Source: Companilactobacillus keshanensis
GTDB taxonomy: Bacteria; Bacillota; Bacilli; Lactobacillales; Lactobacillaceae
Direction of reading: 5' to 3'
Length of the DNA stretch: 61,184 nucleotides
Assembly: GCF_003946205.1 (NCBI RefSeq)
Contig: NZ_RHOS01000013.1
Span: 1 to 61,184, forward strand
Shown: piece after piece, positions 43,092 to 52,689 of the stretch
Numbering within the stretch: the stretch's first letter is position 1
How the letters are laid out: each line of letters begins with the position of its first letter
The notes under the pieces: model-generated
Told to the model about the DNA's origin: nothing
Seen by the model: the letters and a program-made list of their open reading frames with translations, nothing else
Databases searched by the model: none
Program-made: the position numbers and the translations under genes

Positions 43092-44549
43092 TTGGAAAAT
43101 TGGTTAAAAAAACAAACTCAGCTTAATCCCAATAAAACAGCCTTGATCCTCGAACACTCTGACTTCACTTTTTCTGAATTAGACGAGAGTGTACAGTTAT
43201 ATGCCAGCAAACTTGCAACCTATGGTGTAAAATCACATGACCGGATCGCAATTTTTATCACTAATAGTTTCAACGGTTATATTGCCATTTTGGCCTTGCA
43301 ACAACTCGGCGCTGAAATTGTTTTTTTAAACACTCGATTGTCAAAAGACGAATTAGGTTTTCAGTTACGAGATTCAAATGCCAAATTTTGCTTGCTAGAT
43401 GACGGTGCCGATTTATCAGAGATAACTCAAACAAGTTTTCCACAAGTTAAGATCTCTGAGACATTATCATTACACTCTGCTAAAAGTTATCAACCTGTGG
43501 AAGAATTCAATAATGACGACATAACTTCGATCATGTATACTTCTGGAACTTCTGGACGCCCTAAAGGAGTCTTGCAAACATTTGGCAATCACTTCTATTC
43601 TGCCATTGGAACTTCTTTGAATCTCGGGATCTCTTATCGTGATTCTTGGATAATTGCCGTCCCACTATTCCATATTTCTGGATTTTCAATTGCAATGCGC
43701 TCTTTGATTTACGGTATCGGCGTTTATTTGATACCTAAATTTGACGAAGCGTATATCAACAAGATTTTGATCAATGAACGTGCTTCGATTATATCTTTAG
43801 TACCAACAATGTTAAAAAGATTGCTAAACAATCTGACCCCTAAGCAAAAATACAATAGCAACTTCCGCTGTGTTTTATTAGGCGGTGGCCCGATCGACAA
43901 TTGGACTTTGTTACGTTGTAATATGTTAGCTATCCCTGTCATTCAAAGTTACGGTATGACCGAGACTGCCTCAAATGTAGTCGCATTGACCAATCGTGAC
44001 GCCGAGAGAAAAGTCGGATCTTCAGGACAGGCACTCTTTCCCGTTCAGTTAAGGATCACACAGCAAAATAATGATGGGATCGGTGAGATCGAGGTCAAAG
44101 CACCCAACGTTGCCAAAAGCTATTTGAATATGCCCGAACTATTTAAGCAACGAATGACAAGTGACCAATACTTCAAAACCGGTGACATCGGTTATTTAGA
44201 TGACGAAGGATTTTTATTTGTCAAAGGTCGAAAAGATGATATGATCATTTCTGGTGGAGAAAATATTTACCCCGAAGAAGTCGAAAACCTTTATAGCAAA
44301 ATTAAAGGTATCCTAGGAATTACTATTTTAGGAAAACGTGACGAAACCTGGGGACAGATTCCCATTGCCTACGTAATTCTAGATGAAAATGCTTATCTTA
44401 CCGGCGTAGATCTATTGGAATATGGTCGTGATCACATGGCACATTACAAAGTTCCAAAGGAATTTCGCCAAGTCGATCATTTTCCACAAACATCCAGTGG
44501 AAAAATCTTGCGGCGTAAGATGCATGGAATGGTATATAAGTTGCTATAG
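43092..44549 (+). CDS. menE: o-Succinylbenzoate--CoA ligase
   Basis: 485 residues, ANL superfamily. Activates o-succinylbenzoate with ATP and loads it on CoA, the step before MenB. It starts at TTG, eight bases after GAAAGGAAG; no in-frame ATG is near. Motifs: SIMYTSGTSGRPKGVLQTF (phosphate loop, near 155), QSYGMTETAS (near 300), YFKTGDIGYLDDEGFLFVKG with DDMIISGGENIYPEEVE (hinge, near 385-415), and the catalytic Lys in TSSGKILRRKMHG near the end. menF, menD, menH, menC and menA are not in the window. Confidence 0.93.
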   Translation: MENWLKKQTQLNPNKTALILEHSDFTFSELDESVQLYASKLATYGVKSHDRIAIFITNSFNGYIAILALQQLGAEIVFLNTRLSKDELGFQLRDSNAKFCLLDDGADLSEITQTSFPQVKISETLSLHSAKSYQPVEEFNNDDITSIMYTSGTSGRPKGVLQTFGNHFYSAIGTSLNLGISYRDSWIIAVPLFHISGFSIAMRSLIYGIGVYLIPKFDEAYINKILINERASIISLVPTMLKRLLNNLTPKQKYNSNFRCVLLGGGPIDNWTLLRCNMLAIPVIQSYGMTETASNVVALTNRDAERKVGSSGQALFPVQLRITQQNNDGIGEIEVKAPNVAKSYLNMPELFKQRMTSDQYFKTGDIGYLDDEGFLFVKGRKDDMIISGGENIYPEEVENLYSKIKGILGITILGKRDETWGQIPIAYVILDENAYLTGVDLLEYGRDHMAHYKVPKEFRQVDHFPQTSSGKILRRKMHGMVYKLL

Positions 44550-44600
44550 GTATCTAAGTATCATCCCTTCCGATTCAATTCAACTAGTTAAAAAAATAAG

Positions 44601-44734
44601 AGCCAAGATAAATTTTTAATGTAAGGACCCCTTGTATTGGAGAAATCCAAGCAAGGGGTTTTTTATGTCAAAAAACGCCTAATCACATTTAAGTGATCAG
44701 ACGTAAAATTTCATAATGAAAATTTATCTTAGCT
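44601..44734. mobile_element. MITE-like element C
   Basis: 134 bases with near-perfect terminal inverted repeats, AGCCAAGATAAATTTT and its partner AAAATTTATCTTAGCT (one G-T difference). Inside are the menE terminator hairpin and a second small hairpin (ATCAC / GTGAT). Non-coding. Only one copy here, so mobility is inferred from structure alone. Confidence 0.45.
44622..44666 (+). terminator. Terminator of menB-menE, inside element C
   Basis: ACCCCTTG / CAAGGGGT with inner TTGG / CCAA and six T. Confidence 0.9.
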
Positions 44735-44878
44735 TTTTAAAATCATTCCATTTCGATAATAATACTAGAAACAACGAATACACTAGTCTTTGGGAGCACC
44801 AAATTTTCTTGCTTCCAGAGGCGGCATAGAACTCCTGTTTTATTACCCTTTATACTATCCTATACTCACACAATAAAA

Positions 44879-45030
44879 GCTGAAGATTTTGAGTAATGGA
44901 ACCAGTTGTGAAAGTGGAGTTTTACTCCACTGACGATTACGAGATTTGCGAATGCAAAGCTCATAATCGAGACGAGAGACCTTGGCTCGAGTCGCTCGCA
45001 CAACAGGTGGAATTACTCAAAATCTTCAGC
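44879..45030 (+). repeat. Folded interspersed repeat A, copy 4
   Basis: 152 bases closed by a perfect 19-base stem GCTGAAGATTTTGAGTAAT / ATTACTCAAAATCTTCAGC. Inside: internal loop GGAACCA / AGGTGGA, stem GTTGTG / CACAAC, hairpins GTGGAGT / ACTCCAC, CGATT-GAG-TTGC / GCAA-CTC-AATCG and GAC-GAG / CTC-GTC. It abuts the alpha/beta hydrolase stop. Bases 44735-44878 between element C and this copy show no gene. Confidence 0.85.
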
Positions 45031-45039
45031 GGAATCCAC

Positions 45040-45792
45040 CTAATTTAAATAATACTCAAAAAAGTTAGCGATTTTGTCCATCAATGGTGGCTCAACCAAA
45101 TGTCCTGCCTTATAGCCAGTAATAAAAGCTACTTGTTCAGCGTAATCATGACCTTGAATCATATCAAAGAAATCCTTAGATTCTTCATAAGGAATGCGCT
45201 CATCCTCAGTTCCATGCCAAAATAAAAGTGGACGTTTATTGATTTTTTCTGGATGTAAATTCAAATCATAATTATCGATCCAGCTTGTCAGCATTTTTAG
45301 ATCATTTGGTACGTAAATACCATGATTTTTGGCGTGATATCTAACAAGCTCTGCATAAGCATTCAAATTCGGTGTCCCCATAATGATCGTTCCGGCTGTT
45401 ATCTCTGGGTGTTGAGCCAATAAGGCCCCTGTTGTCATTCCACCCATTGAATATCCTCCAACACCAATTTTTCCATCTTTGATCAAATTTCTCTTTCGAT
45501 AAAAGCTCATTATCATTTCAAATTCGGCCAAATTGCCTTGAATACTGTTCCAAAATGTAAATGAAGGAATTGACGAAACATCCTCTAATCTTTTACCGTG
45601 GTGCATTGCATCGGGCATGACTACTCGGATATTTTTAGCAGCAAGCTTTCTTGCCTGTGTCAAAACCAATTCTTTTTCCGAACGCCATCCATGATAGAAC
45701 ACAACCAATGGCACCTCTTTGTAACGATTCTCTTCCTCAACTACTTCGAGTACCGGCACGTCTTGAAAATTTCTCTGATAAATCTTAACCAT
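45040..45792 (-). CDS. Alpha/beta hydrolase, prolyl-oligopeptidase-like (YitV-type esterase)
   Basis: 250 residues from the ATG at 45792, five bases after GAGGTG; an in-frame GTG three codons upstream overlaps that site. Fold landmarks: VVFYHGWRSEKE (oxyanion HG, near 30), nucleophile elbow GVGGYSMGGMTTGA (Ser near 113), FWHGTEDERIPYEES (acid Asp near 195) and YKAGHLVEPP (catalytic His near 230). Substrate unknown; a carboxylesterase or peptidase-like activity is expected. Confidence 0.82.
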   Translation of the reverse strand: MVKIYQRNFQDVPVLEVVEEENRYKEVPLVVFYHGWRSEKELVLTQARKLAAKNIRVVMPDAMHHGKRLEDVSSIPSFTFWNSIQGNLAEFEMIMSFYRKRNLIKDGKIGVGGYSMGGMTTGALLAQHPEITAGTIIMGTPNLNAYAELVRYHAKNHGIYVPNDLKMLTSWIDNYDLNLHPEKINKRPLLFWHGTEDERIPYEESKDFFDMIQGHDYAEQVAFITGYKAGHLVEPPLMDKIANFFEYYLN

Positions 45793-45821
45793 CAAATTCA
45801 CCTCTTTTTTACTATATCATT

Positions 45822-45862
45822 GGACAAAAAAAGAGGCACCAAATATTACTCTGGTACCTCGG
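45822..45862 (-). terminator. Terminator after the 90-residue protein gene
   Basis: Minus strand GAGGTACC / GGTGCCTC plus seven T. Confidence 0.85.
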
Positions 45863-45877
45863 GAATAATTGCGAAAT

Positions 45878-46150
45878 CTATCGACAATTCAAAAGATAAT
45901 TGATTTTGAATAACAACTCTTCAACATCACGTCTATTAAGATCGTCAGTTTGTAGAGAATAATAAACTAAATCACTGCGCAAATTTGCGAGTGGCATTTG
46001 CCAATCGACTTGCTTATTCATTTTAAAAATATAACTCATCACAAGTTCAATCAAGACTTCTTCAGAATTGATGTTAAAAGTCCCAACAGATTCTTCTAAT
46101 TCGCGAACTACTTCGTCGCTCTTTATAGACGTTCCTTTAACTTCTTCCAA
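45878..46150 (-). CDS. Unknown acidic 90-residue protein
   Basis: Starts at TTG (46150) with AAGGCGG eight bases upstream; a stop codon just precedes it in frame, so no longer form is possible. Acidic, helical, no membrane segment or export signal. Segments ELVMSYIFKMNKQVDWQMPL and LNRRDVEELLFKINYLLN. Not recognised. It has its own terminator and may be transcribed apart from the hydrolase gene. Confidence 0.5.
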   Translation of the reverse strand: MEEVKGTSIKSDEVVRELEESVGTFNINSEEVLIELVMSYIFKMNKQVDWQMPLANLRSDLVYYSLQTDDLNRRDVEELLFKINYLLNCR

Positions 46151-46437
46151 GACTCATACCGCCTTCAATCCATAATCAAAACTAAAACTTCTATCTGATA
46201 TGATTATCTAACATTATTCCGACTATTTATAACCATAATTATAAAATTGGATTGTTTAAAATTGACATAGACCAACAATATCGGCATTTAGAGCATTTTC
46301 GTTCAGAAAAATCTTATCGTTAAAGGCATAATATTATATATTGATGGCGCTTCAATTACTAATGCTTATAATATTCTGTTGCTGACTAGAATTAAAATGT
46401 TTTTTCACAAAGTGTGGAAATATCATAAGTAAAGCTT

Positions 46438-46592
46438 TATAATGAAGATGGTTTATATAGGCGGGAAATATGAACTTAACTTCTTGTTATTGTTACACGT
46501 AGTACTCCTTCTCAACTGCTTGTAAACAGAGTTTGTGGTAGGCTCTGGATCTCTCGCAATAAAGGCTAGTGGTAGGCCTTTATTTTTTTATT
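46438..46592 (+). ncRNA. Candidate short transcript with its own promoter and terminator
   Basis: In the 600-base gap between the 90-residue protein and carB. TATAAT (46438-46443) with a weak TGGAAA 17 bases upstream precedes about 110 bases, ending in a hairpin AATAAAGGC / GCCTTTATT with seven T (46558-46592). A ten-codon frame from 46470 is possible but has a poor ribosome site. GTGGTAGG occurs twice near the end. No family recognised. The rest of the gap (46151-46437, 46593-46699) is AT-rich and empty to my eye. Confidence 0.3.
46558..46592 (+). terminator. Intrinsic terminator on the plus strand in the carB-distal gap
   Basis: AATAAAGGC / GCCTTTATT around TAGTGGTAG, then seven T. Confidence 0.8.
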
Positions 46593-46699
46593 CTAAAATA
46601 AATTAATCAATTTTGAACCAAAATTCGAACTTGCTGTTTAAAGAACTTTTTAAAATTGGTCTAGATATTTTACTAGAAAAATATTTAAAAAAATAAAGC

Positions 46700-46742
46700 A
46701 AAAAAAGTCCAAAATCTGAAATGATTTCGGGCTTTTTATTTT
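46700..46742 (-). terminator. Terminator of carAB
   Basis: Minus strand AAAAGCCCGAAATC pairs with GATTTTGGACTTTT, ending in a T-run; about 15 bases past carB. Confidence 0.8.
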
Positions 46743-46757
46743 GAACTAATTTAATCT

Positions 46758-49700
46758 TTAAAGAGCCTTCGTATAAAATGACTGTGATTCAAGAACATCC
46801 AACATTCCATAGACTGTATCAATAGCAGTGAACAGTGTTACTCCATGAGCAACAGCCAAGGTCCTGACATATTCGCCATGATCCTTATCGTCGATCACTG
46901 TATTGATAACAACGTTGATTTTTTTATCTAGCATCATCTGGTGCAATTCTTTAGGTTCAAGTTTTTTAATTTTTAAACCTTTAGAGGACAAGTAATCAGC
47001 GGTATTGCCTGTAGCCAACACTAAGAATCCTAAGTCACGGAAACGTTTTGCAACTTGATAACTCTCAACAAAGTCTGATTCCCTAGTTGTAATCAGAACT
47101 TTACCATGATCTGGAACATGTAATTTGGCACCTTCAAAGGCCTTATAAAGTGCCTTTTCAAATGTCTTATCGGTCCCCATAACTTCACCAGTTGACTTCA
47201 TTTCTGGTCCTAATAATGGGTCTACACCATTCAATTTTGAGAAGGAAAAGACCGGTGCTTTCACGTGAACTAATTCACCAACAGGCCTTAATCCATCTTG
47301 ATATCCTTGTTCATGTAAAGTCTTTCCCAGAATAACATTGGTTGCCACTTGAGCCATTGGAATATCGGTTACCTTACTCAAAAATGGCACTGTCCGACTG
47401 GCACGAGGATTAACTTCGATAACGTAGACTTTTTCTTCGTGGATGACGAATTGAATATTCATCATTCCAATACAGTTAAGATCCTTAGCCAATAACTTTG
47501 TATAGTGAACGATCTGATCACAAATATCCTGTGAAAAGCTTTGAGTCGGATACACAGACATTGAATCTCCTGAATGGACTCCAGCACGTTCGATATGTTC
47601 CATGATACCTGGGATCAAGACATCGTTACCATCACAGATCGCATCTACTTCACACTCTTTACCGATCAGATAGTGATCAACTAAAACCGGATGGTCGTGC
47701 GAGGCCTTTACGGCATTGTGCATGTAGTAGTCAAGATCCCCTTTGTGATGAATGATTTCCATTGCCCGACCGCCTAAAACATAACTAGGACGGACTAGAA
47801 CTGGATATCCAACTTTTTCAGCGATCACTAAAGCATCTTCAGCATTATCCGCCGTATCACCACTTGGGTGAGCAATATTGGCATTATTTATGACCTTTTC
47901 AAACTCATCACGATCCTCAGCACGGTTAATATCTTCAACACTAGTACCGAGAACCTTTACGCCATGTGCAAGTAGTGGCTCAGCTAAATTGATAGCTGTT
48001 TGACCACCAAATTGTAAGATAACACCTTCTGGCTTTTCTAGATCAATAACATTCAAGGCATCTTCCAAAGTTAACGGCTCAAAGTACAATTTATCAGAAA
48101 CAGAAAAATCAGTCGAAACTGTTTCCGGATTACTATTCATAATGATGGCCTCATATCCGGCCTTTTGAATTGCTTTAACGGAATGAACCGTCGCATAGTC
48201 AAATTCAACACCTTGACCAATTCTGATCGGACCAGAACCGATAACTAAAATTGACGGTTTGTCGCTGACGATACTCTCGTTCTCTGTTTCATATGTTCCA
48301 TAAAAATATGGTGTTTCAGAATCAAACTCACCTGCACAAGTATCAACCATCTTGTAAACTGGCAATAATTTATTATCAGTTCTAAATTGGCGGACTTGAT
48401 CCTCTGATTGACCCCACATTTTGGCAACAGTTTTATCAGAAAAGCCATTTTTCTTAGCAGTTAATAAAATTTCTGAATCATTAATATTTTTCTTTAAATC
48501 GTCTTCGATTTCAATGATATGAAGTAATTTATCGAGGAAAAATAAATTGATTTTTGTTTTATCTGCTAACTCATCGATCGTCATACCACGGCGAATTGCT
48601 TCAGCAAGATAGAATAGTCGATCATCTTTAGCATGAACGAGACCTTCCTCCAGGTCTTCATCTGAAATCTGATGCAATTTAGGCTCATCAATATAGTTCA
48701 ACCCGATCTCAAGAGAACGCACTGCCTTAAGGGTGGCTTCTTCAATATTGCGTCCGATAGCCATAACTTCACCGGTTGCTTTCATTTGTGTACCCAATAG
48801 ACGGTCGGCTTTAGTGAATTTATCAAACGGCCATCTAGGAATCTTACAGACAACATAATCTAGTGCCGGCTCAAATTCAGCATAAGTTGTTCCAGTAACT
48901 GGATTGATAATTTCATCCAAAGCCAGACCAACAGCAATTTTAGCGGCCACTTTAGCAATTGGATAACCAGTTGCTTTAGAAGCCAAAGCACTCGAACGGC
49001 TAACTCTAGGATTAACTTCGATCACAAAATACTTGAAACTCTTGGGGTCAAGGGCCAACTGAACGTTACAACCACCTTCGATTTTTAGAGCTCGAATAAT
49101 TTCCAAAGCTACATCTCTAAGCATTTGAAATTCACGATCACTCAAAGTTTGAATCGGTGCATAAACGATAGAATCACCAGTATGTATGCCTACGGGATCA
49201 AAGTTCTCCATCCCACAGACGACCATCGCATTGTCATTGGCGTCACGCATAACTTCAAATTCAATTTCTTTGAATCCAGCAATACTTTGTTCAAGCATTA
49301 CTTGAGTAACCGGTGAAAGTGCTAGACCACGATCAACAATTTGACGTAATTCCTGTTCATTATCAGCAATTCCACCACCTGTACCACCCATAGTGAATGC
49401 AGGACGGACGATCAATGGATAACCAATTTTGTTACCTGCCTCAACAGCTTCTTGCATCTCATTAACGATAGCTGATTCAGGAACAGGTTCTTTCAAAGTA
49501 TTCATTAAACTCCGAAATTTCTCACGGTCTTCAGCTTGATCGATCGCATCAAGTTTTGTTCCTAATAATTCGATCTTTAATTCTTCCAAAATACCTGATT
49601 TAGCAAGTTCCATCGCCATATTTAGGCCTTGTTGACCACCTAATGTTGGCAAAATTGCATCTGGAAGTTCTTTTCTTAAAATCTGCGAAACGAATTGATA

Positions 49701-49910
49701 AGTAATCGGTTCAATATAAACCTGATCGGCAATTTCTTTATCAGTCATGATCGTAGCTGGATTGGAGTTGACCAAAACAACTTCATAACCAAGTTCCTTC
49801 AGAGCCATACAGGCTTGAGTACCTGAATAATCAAACTCAGCTGCTTGACCAACAATAATCGGACCGGAGCCAATTACCATGATTTTGTGTATATCAGTTC
49901 TTTTAGTCAT
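46758..49910 (-). CDS. carB: Carbamoyl-phosphate synthase large subunit
   Basis: 1050 residues. Makes carbamoyl phosphate from bicarbonate, ATP and glutamine-derived ammonia, for arginine and pyrimidine synthesis. Two homologous ATP-grasp halves are visible: [20 protein letters not shown] with [20 protein letters not shown] in the first, [20 protein letters not shown] with [16 protein letters not shown] in the second. ATP-grasp signatures [20 protein letters not shown] and [20 protein letters not shown] follow. The C-terminal 120 residues are the methylglyoxal-synthase-like regulatory domain. Its ATG overlaps the carA stop by eight bases. Confidence 0.97.
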   Translation of the reverse strand: MTKRTDIHKIMVIGSGPIIVGQAAEFDYSGTQACMALKELGYEVVLVNSNPATIMTDKEIADQVYIEPITYQFVSQILRKELPDAILPTLGGQQGLNMAMELAKSGILEELKIELLGTKLDAIDQAEDREKFRSLMNTLKEPVPESAIVNEMQEAVEAGNKIGYPLIVRPAFTMGGTGGGIADNEQELRQIVDRGLALSPVTQVMLEQSIAGFKEIEFEVMRDANDNAMVVCGMENFDPVGIHTGDSIVYAPIQTLSDREFQMLRDVALEIIRALKIEGGCNVQLALDPKSFKYFVIEVNPRVSRSSALASKATGYPIAKVAAKIAVGLALDEIINPVTGTTYAEFEPALDYVVCKIPRWPFDKFTKADRLLGTQMKATGEVMAIGRNIEEATLKAVRSLEIGLNYIDEPKLHQISDEDLEEGLVHAKDDRLFYLAEAIRRGMTIDELADKTKINLFFLDKLLHIIEIEDDLKKNINDSEILLTAKKNGFSDKTVAKMWGQSEDQVRQFRTDNKLLPVYKMVDTCAGEFDSETPYFYGTYETENESIVSDKPSILVIGSGPIRIGQGVEFDYATVHSVKAIQKAGYEAIIMNSNPETVSTDFSVSDKLYFEPLTLEDALNVIDLEKPEGVILQFGGQTAINLAEPLLAHGVKVLGTSVEDINRAEDRDEFEKVINNANIAHPSGDTADNAEDALVIAEKVGYPVLVRPSYVLGGRAMEIIHHKGDLDYYMHNAVKASHDHPVLVDHYLIGKECEVDAICDGNDVLIPGIMEHIERAGVHSGDSMSVYPTQSFSQDICDQIVHYTKLLAKDLNCIGMMNIQFVIHEEKVYVIEVNPRASRTVPFLSKVTDIPMAQVATNVILGKTLHEQGYQDGLRPVGELVHVKAPVFSFSKLNGVDPLLGPEMKSTGEVMGTDKTFEKALYKAFEGAKLHVPDHGKVLITTRESDFVESYQVAKRFRDLGFLVLATGNTADYLSSKGLKIKKLEPKELHQMMLDKKINVVINTVIDDKDHGEYVRTLAVAHGVTLFTAIDTVYGMLDVLESQSFYTKAL

Positions 49911-50991
49911 GCGAAACTTTCCCCTTTTCCTTATTCTCGTCGATTATTTCTATAAATCTATCAAATAAATAGTCAGCATCATGTGGGCCAGGAGCTGCAT
50001 CTGGATGATATTGTACAGAAAAGGCCGGGTAGATTTTATGTTTGATCCCTTCAACGGTTTGATCATTGATTTCTTCGTGAGTAACTTCTAGATCAGTATC
50101 TTTCAGTGATTCACGATCAACTGCATATCCATGATTTTGGGAAGTAAAATCTATTCGACCAGTGGCAAGTTCACGAACAGGGTGGTTGAATCCACGATGT
50201 CCAAACTTCATTTTGAATGTATTGGCTCCATTAGCTAAAGCAAATAGTTGATGCCCTAAACAAATTCCAAATAGTGGCACTTTCTTTTCAACGCCACGGA
50301 TCATTTCCAAAGCAGTTGGAACATCTTTGGGATCGCCAGGTCCATTCGACAACATAACGCCATCAGGGTCATGACTCAAGACATCTTCGGCACTGGAATT
50401 TGATGGTAGGACAACGATATTACATTTTCTAGCAGAAAGTTCTCTTAAAATAGAAAGTTTTAATCCAAAATCTACTAGGACAATTTTTTTACCAATAGCT
50501 GGAACTGAATATGCTTTGCTGGTCGTACTTGTAGCGACTTCATCTCGAGGCAAGCTAGCTTCTTTGAGATCACTAACAGTTGTATCGGTTATTTCGTCTA
50601 CTAAAACAGCTTTCAAAGCTCCTTTAGAACGGATGTGTCGTGTGACTGCCCGAGTATCGATTCCACTGATACCAGGGATATTGTTTTGTTTCAAATAATC
50701 ATCTAATGACAGATCCATTCTCCAATTACTGGATCGTCGGGCCAATTCATGTACTACTATACCTTTGCAAGTTGGGGTTATTGATTCATGGTCATCGCGG
50801 TTGATACCGTAATTTCCAATTAGTGGGAAGGTAAACATTAAGATCTCCCCATTATAAGATTGATCTGTAATTGATTCTTGATATCCAGACATCCCCGTGC
50901 TGAATACTAATTCGCCAAATGCGTTAGCATCGGCACCAAATGCTTGGCCGGAATAAATATTTCCATCTTCTAATACCAAGTAACGTTTCAT
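49903..50991 (-). CDS. carA: Carbamoyl-phosphate synthase small subunit (glutamine amidotransferase)
   Basis: 362 residues. Provides ammonia from glutamine to CarB. N-terminal domain with [20 protein letters not shown] and [13 protein letters not shown]-terminal class I amidotransferase with the nucleophile in [15 protein letters not shown] (Cys near 250) and the His/Glu of [13 protein letters not shown] near 335. [12 protein letters not shown] is the oxyanion-side loop. It is first in the carAB operon. No PyrR-type attenuator is visible in its leader, so arginine-type control is possible but unproven. Confidence 0.97.
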   Translation of the reverse strand: MKRYLVLEDGNIYSGQAFGADANAFGELVFSTGMSGYQESITDQSYNGEILMFTFPLIGNYGINRDDHESITPTCKGIVVHELARRSSNWRMDLSLDDYLKQNNIPGISGIDTRAVTRHIRSKGALKAVLVDEITDTTVSDLKEASLPRDEVATSTTSKAYSVPAIGKKIVLVDFGLKLSILRELSARKCNIVVLPSNSSAEDVLSHDPDGVMLSNGPGDPKDVPTALEMIRGVEKKVPLFGICLGHQLFALANGANTFKMKFGHRGFNHPVRELATGRIDFTSQNHGYAVDRESLKDTDLEVTHEEINDQTVEGIKHKIYPAFSVQYHPDAAPGPHDADYLFDRFIEIIDENKEKGKVSHD

Positions 50992-51065
50992 TATTTCACC
51001 CTTTCTTGAATAAATTGACCTTAAAATGATTTATCACACTTTTAATTTAAACCGTGATTGTTAAG

Positions 51066-51093
51066 ATTGTACAACTACTTGCTTAGAATTCAA
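51066..51093 (-). promoter_or_regulatory. Promoter of carAB
   Basis: Minus strand TTGAAT, 16-base spacer, TACAAT, about 70 bases before the carA ATG. Upstream lies an AT-only inverted repeat ATAATAAAATT / AATTTTATTAT (51108-51138). Confidence 0.6.
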
Positions 51094-51140
51094 ACAGTTT
51101 TTTTATAATAAAATTAAATTTTATAATTTTATTATAATAA

Positions 51141-51177
51141 AAAAAGGCTTTATTGTCAGGCAATAAAGTCTTTTTAA
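51141..51177 (-). terminator. Terminator of the 93-residue protein gene
   Basis: Minus strand AAAGACTTTATTG / CAATAAAGCCTTT, then T-run. Confidence 0.9.
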
Positions 51178-51192
51178 TTAAACAACAAAAAT

Positions 51193-51474
51193 TTAATTAC
51201 GTTTATTATACTCAGGATCATCTAGATCTTTCTCAATATCCATACCGTACAAATGATTTACCGCAGAATCTTTTGGAGCAGGATGCACAACTAGGATCGT
51301 TGTGGCCCCTTTACTGCTGACATAGCCCACAAAGGACGTTACTTCTTCAACATAATATGCCAATCCATCAGAATGAATAATATACTGACCGGCAACTGGC
51401 ATATTTTCTACGTAAACCTTATTCATACGAATATATTCGTCACCTTCGTGTAACACGATTAAAACTTTATACAT
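51193..51474 (-). CDS. Unknown conserved-type 93-residue protein
   Basis: 93 residues from the ATG at 51474, preceded by GAGGCGAGCTT. Mostly beta-strand character: YKVLIVLHEGDEYIRMNKVY, a Pro-Val-Ala-Gly-Gln-Tyr turn, YYVEEVTSFVGYVSSKGATT, then an acidic tail ending EYNKRN. No signal peptide. I do not recognise a family. It sits between carAB and serCA on the same strand and has its own terminator. Confidence 0.55.
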   Translation of the reverse strand: MYKVLIVLHEGDEYIRMNKVYVENMPVAGQYIIHSDGLAYYVEEVTSFVGYVSSKGATTILVVHPAPKDSAVNHLYGMDIEKDLDDPEYNKRN

Positions 51475-51528
51475 AAGCTCGCCTCTTTGAGATTGTTCTA
51501 CCATAATTAACGAAAAAACAATAATTTT

Positions 51529-52689
51529 TTACCTATGAGCAATCAATCTGACTCTACGTACTTCAGGTATTTCTTGAATTTGTTTTAATAACTGATTTTT
51601 ATAATTTAAATTATCAACATCTATAACTGTATAGGCCGTTTCTGCCTTAGCAGCATTAGCCATATTATTTATATTGACATGAGCTTGGGCTAAATGAGTT
51701 GTTATCTGTCCTACCATGTTTGGAACATTCTGATGCATCACGGTAAATCTATAAGGGGCATTGAATGGTAACTTCATTCCAGGGAGATTTATCGAGTTAA
51801 CAGTATCGCCATTTTCCAAGAAATTCATGATCGTATTGGCCGCTTTGATTGCCCCATTATCTTCGGCCTCCAGAGTTGATCCACCAATATGAGGAGTAGT
51901 GATCACACGAGGGTTATCAGCAATAATATCATCCCCAAAGTCAGTACAGTAGAACTGGATTTTTATACCTAAGTTGTCGACAACTGCTTTATTATCAACG
52001 ATCCCACCACGGGCGTAATTGAATAAAACAACTTGATCTTTCATAGCCTTGATCTCTGCGTTTGAAATAAGTCCCATCGTCTCTTTGTTTTTTGGTACAT
52101 GTATCGTTACATAATCGGCATTTTTTAAAGCTTGTTTCAGATCAGTTAGACGATGAACTCGATTATTGATTTTCCAAGCCGAATCAGCCGATAAATAAGG
52201 ATCGTATCCACTGACATTCATCCCCAAATTAACGGCTTCATTCGCGACTAGTGAGCCTACATTGCCAAGTCCTACCACAAGGAGGTTTTTCCCAAATAAT
52301 TCGGTCCCATTGAATTTAGCTTTGTCGTATTCAACTTGTTTAGATATATCAGCATTAATATTCTGATGAGAATAATCGTAGGCCGCAAATACTTTTCTGG
52401 CTGTGGCGATCATCATTGATATAACCAATTCCTTAACCGCATTAGCATTACTTCCAGGAGTATTAAAGACGGCTATACCATGATTAGTCGCGTCTTTTAT
52501 AGGAATATTATTTACTCCAGCTCCGGCCCGGGCGATAACTTTTAAAGTTGCTGGAAATTGTGCTTTAAGTAGGTTGACGGAACGGATCAGATAAGCATCG
52601 GGATTATCTGGTTGGTTGATCGTATATTCTGGCGTAAAGGTGTTTAATCCTTTATCGGCAATGGCATTGAAAGTTTTAATTTGATACAT
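51529..52689 (-). CDS. serA: D-3-phosphoglycerate dehydrogenase
   Basis: 386 residues. First step of serine synthesis: oxidises 3-phosphoglycerate to 3-phosphohydroxypyruvate with NAD+. Motifs: catalytic-domain start with ARAGAGVNNIPIKDATNHGI, nucleotide loop LLVVGLGNVGSLVANEAVNL (GxGxxG), NYARGGIVDNKAVVDNL and TTPHIGGSTLEAEDNGA (active-site His). The last 75 residues form an ACT domain (NMVGQITTHLAQAHVNINNM), the usual serine feedback site. It overlaps the serC stop in TAATG, so the two are translationally coupled. The 5' attenuator should control both. Confidence 0.95.
   Translation of the reverse strand: MYQIKTFNAIADKGLNTFTPEYTINQPDNPDAYLIRSVNLLKAQFPATLKVIARAGAGVNNIPIKDATNHGIAVFNTPGSNANAVKELVISMMIATARKVFAAYDYSHQNINADISKQVEYDKAKFNGTELFGKNLLVVGLGNVGSLVANEAVNLGMNVSGYDPYLSADSAWKINNRVHRLTDLKQALKNADYVTIHVPKNKETMGLISNAEIKAMKDQVVLFNYARGGIVDNKAVVDNLGIKIQFYCTDFGDDIIADNPRVITTPHIGGSTLEAEDNGAIKAANTIMNFLENGDTVNSINLPGMKLPFNAPYRFTVMHQNVPNMVGQITTHLAQAHVNINNMANAAKAETAYTVIDVDNLNYKNQLLKQIQEIPEVRRVRLIAHR

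Noticed and set aside
38679-45030. Repeat A as a CRISPR array
   Set aside because: Copies are about 150 bases, irregularly spaced, in two orientations and internally folded; there are no spacers or cas genes.
46470-46502. Ten-codon peptide gene in the carB gap
   Set aside because: Poor ribosome site and no sign of coding constraint.
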